Assembly: GCA_905250885.1 (NCBI GenBank)
Contig: CAJNOQ010002739.1
Location: forward strand, 1-22,866
Length of the DNA stretch: 22,866 nucleotides
From: Didymodactylos carnosus
Taxonomy: Eukaryota > Rotifera > Eurotatoria > Philodinida > Philodinidae
Direction: 5' to 3'
A model generated the notes under the pieces. The model ran no database searches. It had not been told where the DNA came from and saw nothing but the letters and a program-made list of their open reading frames with translations. Below are positions 8,778 through 19,689 of this stretch, in pieces. Every line of letters begins with the position of its first letter. The stretch's first letter is position 1. A program made the position numbers and the translations under genes.

Positions 8778-9655
8778 TCGAAATTCAAAAATTTTAAATG
8801 TCCTTGAGCTCTGAGTATAGTACAAGTGTGGAATTCTGAAATTCTAAATGTCCTGGAACTCATAGTCTCGTGACAATGTGAAATTGTCATATTCCGAGAT
8901 TCTGCAATTCTGCAATTCTAAATGTCTTCGAACTTACAGTGTAGTGGCAGTGTAAAGTTCTGAAATTCTGAGTTTGTGCACTTCTGGAATTCTACGTATT
9001 TTGGAACTCACAGTATAGTTATAGTTTGAAATTCTAAAGTTCTAAGTTTCTGTAATGTTGTGGAACTGAGAGTATAGTGGTAGTGTGAAACTCTAAAATT
9101 CTGAGGTTCTGCAATTCCAAATCTCTTGGAACTCATAGCATAGTGGAAATGTGAAATTCTCAAGTTCTGATATTCTACAGTTCTGAAATTCTAAATATAC
9201 TGGAACTCAGAGTATAGTCACTCTCGAGTTCAGAGATTCTAAACGTCTTGGACTGATAGTATAGTGGTAGTCAGAATATCAGAATTTCACACTATCACTA
9301 TATTACAAAACCAAAAACATTTCTAATCTCATAAGTGAACACGCCTGGTATACTCTGAATTCTAGAAGATTTCGGAATTTCAGAATGTCAGAATTTGATT
9401 AATGTGTTAGTATCCTGTGACCTGGAAAACTATGAGAATCTGCGAATTCCAGAATTTCGGTTTCAGCATCTCAGAATTTCAGTATCTTAAAATCTAAGCA
9501 TTGAGAATCTCAGAGTTTCAGAATTTCACACTGCCACTATACTGTGCAATCCAAAGCATTTAGAACTTCAGCTTTTCAGAATCTCAGAATTTGAGCATTT
9601 CAGAGTGTCACTATACTCTGAGTCCTAGGACACTTAAAATTTCAGAATTCAGAGT
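8778..9655. repeat. minisatellite block 2 (~70-bp unit, orientation switch near 9270)
   Basis: Same unit family as the block at 6830-7500. Forward units run to about 9270; reverse-complement units follow (CAGAATTTCACACT, CTATACT, CATTTAGAA). The 8855-8981 stretch matches 7177-7295 far better than either matches its own neighbours. Confidence 0.8.
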
Positions 9656-10930
9656 CCATATTCCTCGTTTAATGATAATGACGTTTCCTGAACCAAATAT
9701 GTAATTTCATCATACTCTGATAAATTAGATGTATACAGATTTCAAAAACATTATTTCCAAAAATGGCTAAATCTCAATGGATGAATTAGTGTTTTATGGT
9801 CCTCATGCGATTATGATACGATTTTCAAACAATGATAGAAAACACTTTTAGAATAATTGATACAAGCAAAATCATATGCCATTAGAAAGGTAATCATTTT
9901 CTACATTGTAGTATTATATGCACAGTTTTCAATCGGAGGTACGACATCGCTGATTACAGCACTCGAAATATATTATAACATTACATTTCAAAAATAAAAT
10001 ACTGTATTTCTCCCATCTATTAGGAGCCAAAATGACTTTAATGCCATCAAAAGCAAATAGATTTTTCTGGAAAATTCATCCCTTATCATTTATTTTTGTG
10101 TGCTTAGGTGCCGATTGAAGAAGATGCAAGTGAAAATGCAAATAGATGGTATAATATTGGGAGAAAATCTAAATCAAGTACCAAAAGATGTGAAAAGATA
10201 CATCCTTCCCCTCACCAGTGTCCAACTACAATTTGTATTTTTAAAGTTCTAGAGAAAGGACTGCTAAAATACGGTCGTTATAAACCTGAGTAACTTGTTC
10301 CTCTTTTCATTATTTGGATGAAATGTCAATGCTTTTTTCTTAGAACTCTAATGAAAGCAATGTCATGAAACGTTATTTTATCTTGTATCAAAATGAAGAA
10401 CTATCTATGCTGATTCGAATGACGTATAAAATTACAGCCGCACACAAACTACAGCCATTTCATTGAGATTTCTCTGTTGTTTTAAAAACGTTCTTCAGCC
10501 GGCGGTTCTTCAGCAAGTGCAGCTCGCTTATTTCTTATGAAATTTCATGCTAGGGTAATGGTCAACTATTCGGCCTATGTAAGATTAAAATTCGTCGGAA
10601 AGAATTTCTTGTCGGACGCACTAAAAAAGTTCATGTCACCGAGAAGAATAACATATCATTTCCTAAGATAAACTCAATAGAGTTTCATCTTTTGTTGGGT
10701 ACAGAATCATGTTTCTGGTTCATTACCAAAGGACGGCTGACGATAAGACTGCAAATCAGCCTTAAGTTAACTTATCTGATGCAGGTTTTATCCACAATCA
10801 ACCCCAACATATTTCTAGAACGTAAAAATCCTTTTCAGAGCTCCTGGAAATCTTTTAGCAAAAAACATCTTTCCTTATTAAATGACTTTTACTCAAAGTA
10901 TTTTTATTATTTCACTTCTTTGACCTACAG
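9656..10930. other. AT-rich region, nothing firmly recognised
   Basis: Several short frames (10104-10293, 10692-10961) lack any family signature. One 42-codon frame after the acceptor-like TGTGTGCTTAG at 10105 (MQVKMQIDGIILGENL) looks mildly coding-like but cannot be assigned. Confidence 0.3.
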
Positions 10931-11245
10931 CAAACACAACCAATTATACACCGTCCGATAGAGAATTTCGCCGGCTACAAAATGATATATGACAGAGTCT
11001 TAGGAAAATTCAAAATTCATCCGAAATACGCAGTAACAACTCAAGAAACCGGTAGGTCCACGTCGTTCATGTTTATAATAATGAATTATTTTCTCGTTAA
11101 CCACTCCAGTTCATATACCGTTTGGTAGAGAATTTCACGGGCTTCAAAATGATATATGAGAAAGTCTTAAGAAAATGTAACTGGGTAGTCTAATATCCCA
11201 AATACTCGGTAGTATCTCACCAAACCGGTAGGTCAGCGTTGTTCA
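10931..11245. repeat. two diverged direct copies of a ~145-bp repeat, 167 bp apart
   Basis: Shared anchors in order are GAGAATTTC (10961 and 11128), CAAAATGATATATGA, AGTCTTA-GAAAAT, AAATAC-C-GTA, AACCGGTAGGTC, then CGT(C/T)GTTCAT. Divergence by eye is about 20-25 percent. No coding capacity; probably a dispersed or satellite repeat. Confidence 0.65.
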
Positions 11246-12114
11246 TCCCATAATGAAAAATGATATATTTTTCAAAAACATGCCATTGGATAGCCTTGAA
11301 ATTGTCTACAAAGTGAACTGGTGAGAATATCTAGACAGGTGGGGCCAACCATTAAAGATATGAAAAAGAAGCGTTTGCGCGCTATCTATACTGTACAGTG
11401 TGTCATAATTGCAAGAACTGCTTTGTTTTTTATCTTTTAGTAAAAGGTGAAACCAATCTGAATACTGTTTTGAATAGCCCGAAGATTTTTCTATCCGATG
11501 AGGTGCATATCGCTATTTCATGGGAAAGGTTGATAATAGAGTATTTGCAAAACCTGACCGTTAGAAAACTAAGTCCTTGGTTTATGATCAGAAAATTCTG
11601 TATATTATATACCCTGATAGAGCAAAGAATTCTGAGGAAAATCAGACGTCTTCCGGCTGCCTATACAATGGCACCTATCGCGAATCTTTTCGATGTTAAT
11701 AACTATTTTCATATCAGAGAATAAAATAAAGAAAGTTTGTTTATTGATGCTGTATACAAATGAATTGAAATATATACAGTTGATAAAAAAGAGAGTATAC
11801 GCCAATTCGTTTTATGAAAAAAACATACTCAAAAGTTGTCAAGTTGTCTCAAAAAGTTGGACGAGAAAAACAACACAAAATAGTGTTCAGAGGTTCTCTC
11901 ATCTAAACCCCACTCCATCATCCTGCGGAATTATTTCCTATTCCAAAATCTATAACTGACCTTGACTATTTTATCGTTGGCGTAGAAATAATATCTATTC
12001 CTTTTTCCTCGATCCAATCTTTTAACCTGATACCATTCTGATTACTGGTTGCACAAAAAACAGCAATAATTCGAGTATGCCATATGTGATGCTAAGTCTT
12101 AATATAACAGCATT
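11246..12114. other. AT-rich region, nothing recognised
   Basis: A GTG-started forward frame of 108 codons (11398-11724) and an overlapping reverse frame show no known motif and no supported exon context. Confidence 0.3.
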
Positions 12115-12263
12115 GAAAACGTTGAAATCATTATTTTTGGAAGATATTTCGACTTTTTATTCAGTCACTTTCAAGTGTTTTGACAAGTCCTATCAAAGTA
12201 TTTGGAATGACTGAATAAAAAACTGTTGAAATATCTTCCGGAAACAGTGCTTGGAACGTCTTC
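12115..12263. mobile_element. 149-bp fold-back / MITE-like element
   Basis: The two halves are imperfect reverse complements. GGAAGATATTTC and TTTTTATTCAGTCA on the left (about 12149-12176) mirror TGACTGAATAAAAA and GAAATATCTTCC on the right (about 12211-12240). GAA(A/G)ACGTT closes both ends. Identity between arms is about 75 percent by eye, with almost no central spacer. It sits beside the 3' end of the F-box pseudogene. No target-site duplication was seen. Confidence 0.65.
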
Positions 12264-12290
12264 ACCTGCTACTCTATTGCGATTTATTTC

Positions 12291-13706
12291 TTAATTTTGT
12301 CCATTAATAAAAAGAATTAATGATCTTATTGATTCAAAGTCATAATTAAAACTAATATTTGCATTTGGAAACACAGCGTTCAACTTTTTATCTTTTATTC
12401 CTTCAGGTATATTCACTTGCCGAATCTCATGACATATTCTTTTCAGATCGTGATCTTCTTGAAACTGGTCAAGAATTCCTGACAATGAATCTTGATCTAT
12501 ACGCATATATTGAATGCTCGATATTAATACGAGTAGCCGTTTTAGGGACGAATAATTCACACAGTTAGTGAGAAGGATTAGTTTTTTCACATTATTTAAT
12601 CTTAACTGGTTATTATTAATCATACTCTGGGATAATTCACATGAACTATATATGCGTAATACTTCCAAATTTGGAAATGCTGATTTGATAAACTCAAACA
12701 ATTTCAGTCTAAACGGTTCTCCCCTACCGCCAACCAAAGTGTTTTGACCTGAATCATTTTGACTGCAACACTCATACTAACATTCATACGACAATCAAGA
12801 ATATTATTTGATATACCATATACATGGTCAAAGACGTAAGGTAAAGATAGTATTTGCACAAGGTAAGTATATAATAACACATGACTGGATGGCAAATAGA
12901 AATGGAACCGTTTCAATTTTGTTAATATTGGTAAAAGACTAGTTGCGAGACGATGACCGTCAATCAACTGCGTCGTTTCGATGTCTAAAGCTAAATATTC
13001 AAGTGGTCGATGATATTGTTTTAACAAGAGCTCTAGGTAAGCGAAATCAATGCCACCCACAAAGAGCCGAAACTGTTTCATATGAGAAGACAGTTGTTTG
13101 GTTGATATGGGTTCATAATCATACCGACCATTACAAAATCCACAGGCGTTTGAAACATTTAAATATTCTAAAACGAGCAGATTTCCGCACAGCAGGAACA
13201 TATCATGTTGATAGTGAACTTGAATGGTTAAATGCTTTATCATTGTTGGCCAAGTTTGTATTCTGTGTAATGTAATAGAAAATCCTATCAATGACAGTGT
13301 TTCTAATCGACAATCAGAATGAATTAGATGTCTTAACAATTGATTCGAATGTCTTCTGAATAATGTGCAGATAGAAAAATCCATTGCTAGTGATGATAAC
13401 ATCGTTCTAAATGATTACAGGTAGTTTGAATGTTTTCCATCCGTAATAGAAATGTCGATGATGACAAGTAACCGAAGATTGATTGCCAGTGGAAAAGCTT
13501 GATCAAGCTGTTCATTCCGACATTTCACGGCTGTGATTGATGATACAATCAACGGTAAATGTCGTTCAAGCCACTCATTGGTCGCCAATGACAAATCGAT
13601 TGATTAAATATATGGTCGAGTCAATGCAGTCAATCAACAATTCAACAATACTGAAGGAATCTAAATATGTGAAAATGAAGTTAAATAGTTCGTTTGGCAA
13701 TGACAT
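12291..13706 (-). pseudogene. F-box / leucine-rich-like protein, decayed
   Basis: The minus-strand start ATG (13704-13706) opens MSLPNELFNFIFTYLD, an F-box helix as used by SCF ubiquitin-ligase adaptors. A long Leu-rich body follows, with repeated short strands such as LETLSLIGFSI, IKHLTIQVHY, LVLEYLNVSN, LKRFHFYLPS and FPNLEVLRIYSS, consistent with a degenerate LRR substrate-binding domain. The ancestral length would be about 465 residues. The frame is broken at least three times: a frameshift before the TGA at 13575-13577 (coding resumes as NEWLERHLPLIVSSIT), an in-frame TAA at 13415-13417, and a one-base shift near 12720-12735 (VKTLWL to RGEPFRLKLFEFI). The natural stop appears to be at 12291. 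No GT-AG introns were found that remove these breaks, though sequencing error cannot be excluded. Confidence 0.65.
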
Positions 13707-15472
13707 TAGTAAGCTCGGTGGTGTTGTTGAGGGTGCTAGAAGAAAAAATACAACGTTTATTTCATCAAAGTAGATGCAGATGATGACACTCACACACTCC
13801 TGCTTGACTTTGCTTCATCGTTAATCAGTCGTTGTCTCGACTACCGCTCTAGCTTGAAATTGTATTACTCTCGAAGTAGACAAAGATGAAAGATGAATAA
13901 TGTAAAGCGTTTAATATTGTTCTGCACGATGAATAGTTGTTTTTATTTTTTCTGAAGTATATACTTAAAGAAAAAGTATGTCAGCTAATGGCAATTTCTT
14001 TAGTGTATCAATCCCATCGAAAATGGTGTACAACGTTTCAATGTGTAATAGACCAAGAAACAGAATGAAAGAAGAAAAATCGTTCTCTATGTTCATTTCT
14101 CTAATGTGCAAACAACACATAGATCTAGCTATTTTCAATATGTCAATTCAGTCCAAAATAGTGTGCAACTTCAGTATGCAAATCACACGCGCATTTAGGA
14201 GTATTTATCAAACATTCTCGCACCACTTTTTCGCAAGAGAGAAAGAATAACAGCCTTTTGCTTTTCTGTTGTTGTATTGGCATCGTCGTTAAAGTGACTT
14301 CACAATGCACAAAATGACATGAATGTGGATATGTACTGTTACGATTGTTATTAGCTTTGACGATTTAGTTGTGCTAGCAGTAGGCATGAAGTTGTGAACG
14401 AAATGGCATGCTTTTTCTTTTGTATCCGGAAAAAAACTCCACGAAATGAAGTCCACAAGTTTTCTAAATTAAGCTCTGTCTGATTTTCTAAAAGAGCTGA
14501 GAAATTGCGGGTTTGAATGCTTTTGGATCTCAAAATTTATACATCAAGCATTACATTAAATAGGAATCAAGAAAAGTTGAAGGGTGCTTTTGCAAAAATA
14601 ACGATTTTCACCAACTTTCCAGATTTTTTCAACCCTTATTGAGGTTACAGAAAATTTTCGGATAGTATTTCAAACATTTTATCACTTTTTCGACATTAAG
14701 CTTCGAAACAAACGCCAGAATCTTGATCTACGAGAAAAACTGCATCGAATGCCATATTTGACAAATGTTTCAAACTTGTCGTCGGGTCCCGTGGGTTCAA
14801 AGACGATAGCCCCACAAGTCAAAAACGCTAGACATGTAAGAATAATGTATTATATTATATTATAATAATGTAGTAAGAGTAGTTCTGAATTGATTCACTA
14901 TGCAAGCATTAAATACAAAATACTGTTCTGCCATCATATTTTCCAAGGTTTTGATGGACTGTGTATGAACTAAAGCCCTACCAATTTTCTTCCCTCCTCA
15001 ATATTCTTCGCTCACATGACCTTTTATTACAGCCACAAAGTCGTCTCAAAAGATTCTAGCTTAAATTAAAGCAGTCATAAGCACTTTTAAATACAGATAC
15101 TGTGGTGACAATAGTTTTGCTCGCTCTTTCGATCGCAAGGCATGGTTAAGTTGACAGCAAACAGTGGTGTCGCTTGGATTCCATTCAAGTATGTACAATT
15201 GAATCGCAGCTGCATCTGTTTAAAGTGGCCAAGGTCAGTCACTTTTGTTCTTATTTGCTCTCAAAACTTATTAAATGACATGTGCATCAGAACGTATACC
15301 CAAGCAAAAAACATTTTTCTGAATCTAGCTTAAGCTTAGTTCTTAAGACAGTTTTTAGCATGAAAAGAGTGATTGACACCAAAATTAAATCAACTTGGAG
15401 TATGTCTGATCTCATATCGATAGTTCGTTGTTTCTTTAAATATACAACAGGGTATTCATCGGCTTACACGCG
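13707..15472. other. mostly featureless region with one weak internal duplication
   Basis: An ATG-started frame of 90 codons (13978-14250) contains two related segments about 134 bp apart: FFSVSIPSKMVYNVSM and IFNMSIQSKIVCNFSM. The family is unknown and the frame may be chance. A short ATT/TAT-rich run lies near 14843-14870. Nothing else was recognised. Confidence 0.35.
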
Positions 15473-15859
15473 CGTGACGGAATTACATTTTTTCAACTTT
15501 TGGGCTCTGTTTCTCCTCAAATACTGAACAAAAGATGACGAAATTTTTATCAGAGATGTGCGGTAGAATGCTTGGTTTGTGGTAAAAATTTCGAATGCGT
15601 TGGTTAAGTAGAACGATTTTTATGAGCAAAATAGGTGTCGTGACGGAATTACATTTTTTAACCTTTTTTTCTAGTGCTCTACAAACTTTGAAAAATGCTC
15701 TAAAACGAAACATATTCAGAAAAAAGCCTAATATAAAAGTTGTAGAGCATGAAAAGAGTTTTTGAATCATCTCTTTACTTTCACTCAAAAATGCTTAAAT
15801 GAAAAGAAACAAGCGAAATGATTCCGTGACGGAAATTACATGTCGTGACGGACTTACAT
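15473..15859. repeat. four copies of the motif CGTGACGGAATTACAT
   Basis: Copies lie at 15473-15488, 15639-15654, 15825-15841 (one extra A) and 15844-15859 (one substitution), all on the same strand. The first two are each followed by a T-run and AACTT/ACCTT. A second phrase, GCATGAAAAGAGT, occurs near 15358 and 15749. The pattern suggests decayed sub-terminal repeats of a non-autonomous element, but no element ends were found. Confidence 0.6.
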
Positions 15860-17629
15860 CATTTTTTTGCTTTCTTCGGCGGTGGGTTTTATCGTTATAT
15901 TCCTACCGGTAAAAAAAGACTTCTGTAAACTTGATCTGCACAGAGCCTTATGCAATCGAGTGCCATCTATCCAACTAAGCAAAAACAACGGTTAATTCTT
16001 TATCCACTGATATACTTTCTGAAACTTTTTAAAAAAGCTAAGTGGGTCAGAAAATTGAAATAAAAAAACTTCTAAATTTTAAATTTGAATTTTCGACTTA
16101 AAAATTCGAGTTTCATTCGTTTTAAAGTTGATATTCGTAATCAGCGCAAAAAACTGCGTCTAATGATGTGCTTTTAAGGCTGATTGAGAGAAAAAATATG
16201 GTTCAACCCACTGCAGCTGAGGGTGACAGTTACGGGTTTTAGCCGTCATCCGGTTAGAAACTGAAAACAGGAGTTTCACACATGCACGTTTTGTAACACC
16301 CCTAGGTCAGTCATCCTAAGTCGTAAAATTTGGAAAAATATCTCATTTTGTTCAAAATTACAGGCTCTATCCAATCATATGGTTAGACAACTTTTTGGAT
16401 AATGTTTGACTTCCAAAGGTTTTCTGGACAGCTTGGATCTTCAACGTCCTTAATCTCAAAACTCTTGCAAGGGCCAAATTTGTTTCTCTCTGCATACATA
16501 GTATTTGCAATATTCTTTCATTTGAAACCATTCGCGTCAATTTTCGAGTGGGATGAGACGCAGTGCGGGCTTCACACAATGAATCAAAACAGTTGCGAAA
16601 ATGAAAATTTCACTACGTTTGCTGAGATGGTAAAACGACAATAACTTTTTTCTGCAACAGCTATAGACTTGTGATTTGTGCAGCTAAGGTCAGCTTGATG
16701 AGCTCTACAAAAACCGCTTCGCATTTATGCTGGTAACGATTACATGAACAGTTACCTTATTCTTTCTTTTTACAGTTTTTCAAGTTTTATCAAAGAAAAT
16801 ATACGTAGCGAATCAAGAATTATAATCTTGTGCAAATATTAGAAAATCCAAACTTAATTTTATTTCCGCCTAAACCACAAAGACCAGAATAAATCAAATT
16901 GTTGACTGAATTTCCTAATTTTGAGAATTCTAGTAGAAAGACCAACATCGATCAACTCTAGTTTATACTTCTCACATTTAAATTAGCAGAAGTATGATAT
17001 AAAATTCTGAAATATCCACTGGCACTTCTAAATAATCTAACTAAACGTCCTTAAGATATCTCAAAAAGTTACTTTAAGCTCAAATATTTTTAGAAAACAC
17101 AGCATTCAATGCAGAATTTGATGTTGATTTCAAATATTAGGCTCATTTTGTTTGTAAATGCATTGTGCTTTATTGAAGATTTGATCTCAATTTTAAAAGT
17201 CTATCTGGTTCACATACAAAAAACAGTCACTGTTTTCCATTACGTTATACGAAATTTTATTTGCTGATCATTTATATAGACAAATGTGAAAAGGATAAGA
17301 AAAATTCTCGAAGATCACCAATGATGTTCAATTGTACTGTATTTTATTCTTTCTTATAACATGATTATACATATATTGCGGACAAACTTCAAATTTAAAG
17401 TTTGACCAGAGTTTATTCGGTCAAAATTTAACTGGAAACATAATGCTATGATGATCCATGAAAAAATTAATATTTTCTTATATAAATATTCCCTTGACGT
17501 TAATTAGGGTAGAAAATGTTTGTATGGCCACAGGGACAAACCAGCAATGTAATAACTCTTGAAAGATACGATGTAGATGGCTGAAATGTGTGAACTGTGG
17601 ATAATCTAACACGGAGAATCTAATGGTAC
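15860..17629. other. AT-rich region, nothing recognised
   Basis: Overlapping short frames on both strands at 16367-16644 have no family signature. The 16200-16700 stretch is less AT-rich and could belong to an unidentified repeat. 16800-17500 is plain AT-rich sequence. Confidence 0.35.
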
Positions 17630-17825
17630 TACAGGAGGCTTCAGGAGATCTTTTGAAAAATATTTGGTTTTCTGCCGATTTTTAGCTACAGTTCAAATCA
17701 ATATAAAGGATAGGCATAATCTTCGATTTTCAGAGGGTTCCAGAAAATTCTTGGTCTTTCTCGGACTTTTACATGCAATTTGAAGTAAAATGTAGAAGGA
17801 ACATGATATTCGGCCCCTCAGAATC
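17630..17825. repeat. two weakly similar ~98-bp units
   Basis: The phrases GAAAAATATTTGGT (17654) and GAAAATTCTTGGT (17753) start two segments that align for about 80 bp (TTTCT-CGGA/CGA-TTTTA, CAGTTCAAAT/CAATTTGAAG, GGCATAATCTTCG/ACATGATATTCGG). Identity by eye is about 60-65 percent. This may be an old tandem duplication. Confidence 0.35.
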
Positions 17826-18366
17826 TCTTACTGGCTTCTAGCTGCGATCCTATTGGCCGACGAGTTCTCGTGAACTTTATTGGATCGAAATGATATAGAA
17901 TAGGTAATCGACTACGGAGAAATAACTGGTTTCACATGCTTATGGATATTCACGAACTTTTGCATGTTCTGCCGATGTCGAAATTTTCCTCTGTGTAGAA
18001 AGACGAATAAGTGTAAGACCCGGTTCCTGGAGATATCTAGAGCGTTCTGGTGATTCCTACGTCTGAAGAATATCCAGAGGATTACCAAAACATTTTATTC
18101 TGGCGTTTATTGCGATCCAAACAGTGTGAAATGAGTGAATGGATGAAAGTGAAGCACAATCCAGTATTTCCAGCCATACATACACGTATAAGTTACCCTT
18201 ATTTAGAATCCTTTTTTTCTCTATAAAGATGGTATTAAATTCAGACTCTCTAAGTCGTAGAGGATAAAGCAACTCGAGTACTATTAGTATTCATCAAACT
18301 TTCTTTCATACCTGTTTTACTAAAGCTTTAACAAGGAACTTAGTATACAGTTACGTACATAACTTA
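17826..18366. other. spacer, nothing recognised
   Basis: A reverse frame at 18057-18272 lacks known motifs, and no repeat was seen. Confidence 0.3.
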
Positions 18367-18843
18367 TCATCTAATAGTCAGTGGACAAAGAAACGAGTTT
18401 CTTGACTGATCATGACAGAGAATGTATCGTTGAAAAACAGTTTAATGAATTGGTACCAATTCATTAAAGTACCAAGTACCGAAACATGGCTCACACCAAT
18501 ATTCAGCTATGTCGTCTGGACAATTATCACACTGTTGATGGCTTTTTTGTCCGAGATTTGGAAACAGTTTTGTTATGCGTTCAACAGTCTCCATTGTTGT
18601 GATACTAATTGGTAATGAATTGATATCTGTAATAATTGTAGTACAGTCTTTAAAAGGACACGTAAAATCAGTGCTCCTGTCAGCCGTTTGATTGATACTA
18701 TCATAGCAAAACGTATGAGAACATGGTAATAATCGAGGATCCTCAAAGATATCCGAACAAACCCAACATGTAATAAGACTTTCTAATTCCATCCTTTTTG
18801 TCGTATTTGAAGCCATTCTTAATTTTCTGAAGATGAACCACAA
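18367..18843 (-). pseudogene. truncated RING / B-box (TRIM-like) protein
   Basis: Likely once a RING-type ubiquitin ligase or scaffold. On the minus strand from ATG 18843 (or the better-placed ATG 18816, MASNTTKRMELESL), the RING opens with CWVCSDIFEDPRLLPCSHTFC and ends with CPFKDC. The Cys that normally follows (CxHxxCxxC) is a Ser in CYDSI, so one zinc ligand is missing. A B-box starts at CDNCPDDIAEYWCEPC, but its next Cys pair is replaced (WYFNELVPIH) and a TAA stops the frame at 18442-18444. Beyond that stop the same frame still resembles a B-box tail (TVFQRY) until a TGA at 18367-18369. No coiled coil or C-terminal repeat domain follows. The stop and the lost ligands lie within or beside a 28-bp perfect palindrome (18441-18468). 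Confidence 0.65.
18441..18468. repeat. 28-bp perfect palindrome
   Basis: Self-complementary over all 28 bases, centred on TTGGTACCAA. It covers the last codons and the premature TAA of the RING/B-box frame. Confidence 0.9.
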
Positions 18844-19689
18844 GCTTGCCTATTTCACTTCATAGTGAACAGTTGAATAGATTAAACTCGTTATTGAATG
18901 CTGCAAACAACTGGAACTGGCAACTCTTAAACATCGTCAACACTTTCATTCTGCAATGATGTTTTATCATTTTTTATAATGTCAGTTGAATTATCACGTC
19001 TTTCCCTTATTTCAGCAGGTCAAAAGGTCAGACTACGATATAGTAGATATATTTAAGTCTTAAGAGTCATTGCAGGAGAAACAATAGATTACATCAGATC
19101 GATGTTCAATGGCTATTACAGGTTTTTATGGAACTCAGCCAGTATCTTTATCTAGTCTAGATAGGAATAACTTGTGAGTGGCACTCAAACAAATGTTTCG
19201 TTCAGCAGTTATAAGCTTTTTAAAAATACATGCCGCTCGATCAAAGGCGAATTGGATAAGCTCATTTCACAGTACATGTGGCAAGAAATGTTAGTTCTAT
19301 ATCATGTGGCTACCCAAGCATGAAATTTCATTAAAAATAAGCTGGCTGCTCTTTCTGAAGAAGGCGCTGCTCTATTGACCGCAACTAGCTAAAAGAGTAA
19401 AATTTAGAAGGTATAGCTAGCTGTAGCGGGACAAACCCGCTAACCCATTTCAGTACTAGCTGCAGCGGGTATACATGTATATATATATATATATATAGAA
19501 TGAAGAAACTGAAGGAAAGAAAAGAAAAACGAAAAAGAAGTTCCTGTGAGAATTCGAACTCTGTATCGGGTGGCCCAAATAAAATCGGATACTTTCATTC
19601 GTTGTTTTCGAGGCACTGCCCAGTAGTCCTAAGAGTATGTTCTAAGCTCAATCGGTAGAGAATTGAATTCTCTATAAAACCTACATAAC
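18844..19689. other. spacer with small repeats and an AT microsatellite
   Basis: CTAGCTG(T/C)AGCGGG is repeated at 19417-19430 and 19456-19469. TAGCGGG (19424-19430) pairs with CCCGCTA (19436-19442) around a 5-nt loop. An (AT)n run lies at about 19471-19497, followed by a purine-rich run to 19540. No gene was recognised. Confidence 0.55.

Noticed and set aside
6830-9655. CRISPR-like array
   Set aside because: Units are degenerate and contiguous, with no unique spacers and reversed orientations; this is a minisatellite.
10104-10293. Short forward frames after an acceptor-like site
   Set aside because: Two competing frames, neither with a known motif nor a partner exon.
11398-11724. 108-codon forward frame
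   Set aside because: Begins at GTG, has no recognisable domain, and an opposite-strand frame overlaps it.
12943-13275. Forward frame of 110 codons
   Set aside because: Shadow of the minus-strand F-box pseudogene.
16367-16644. Overlapping forward and reverse frames
   Set aside because: Neither has a family motif; the region may be an unidentified repeat.
19547-19665. tRNA-like boxes (GAATTCGAACTC, and CTCAATCGGTAGAG downstream)
   Set aside because: The boxes lie on opposite strands or in the wrong order; the T-arm would have an 8-nt loop with a 3-bp stem, and no acceptor stem forms.
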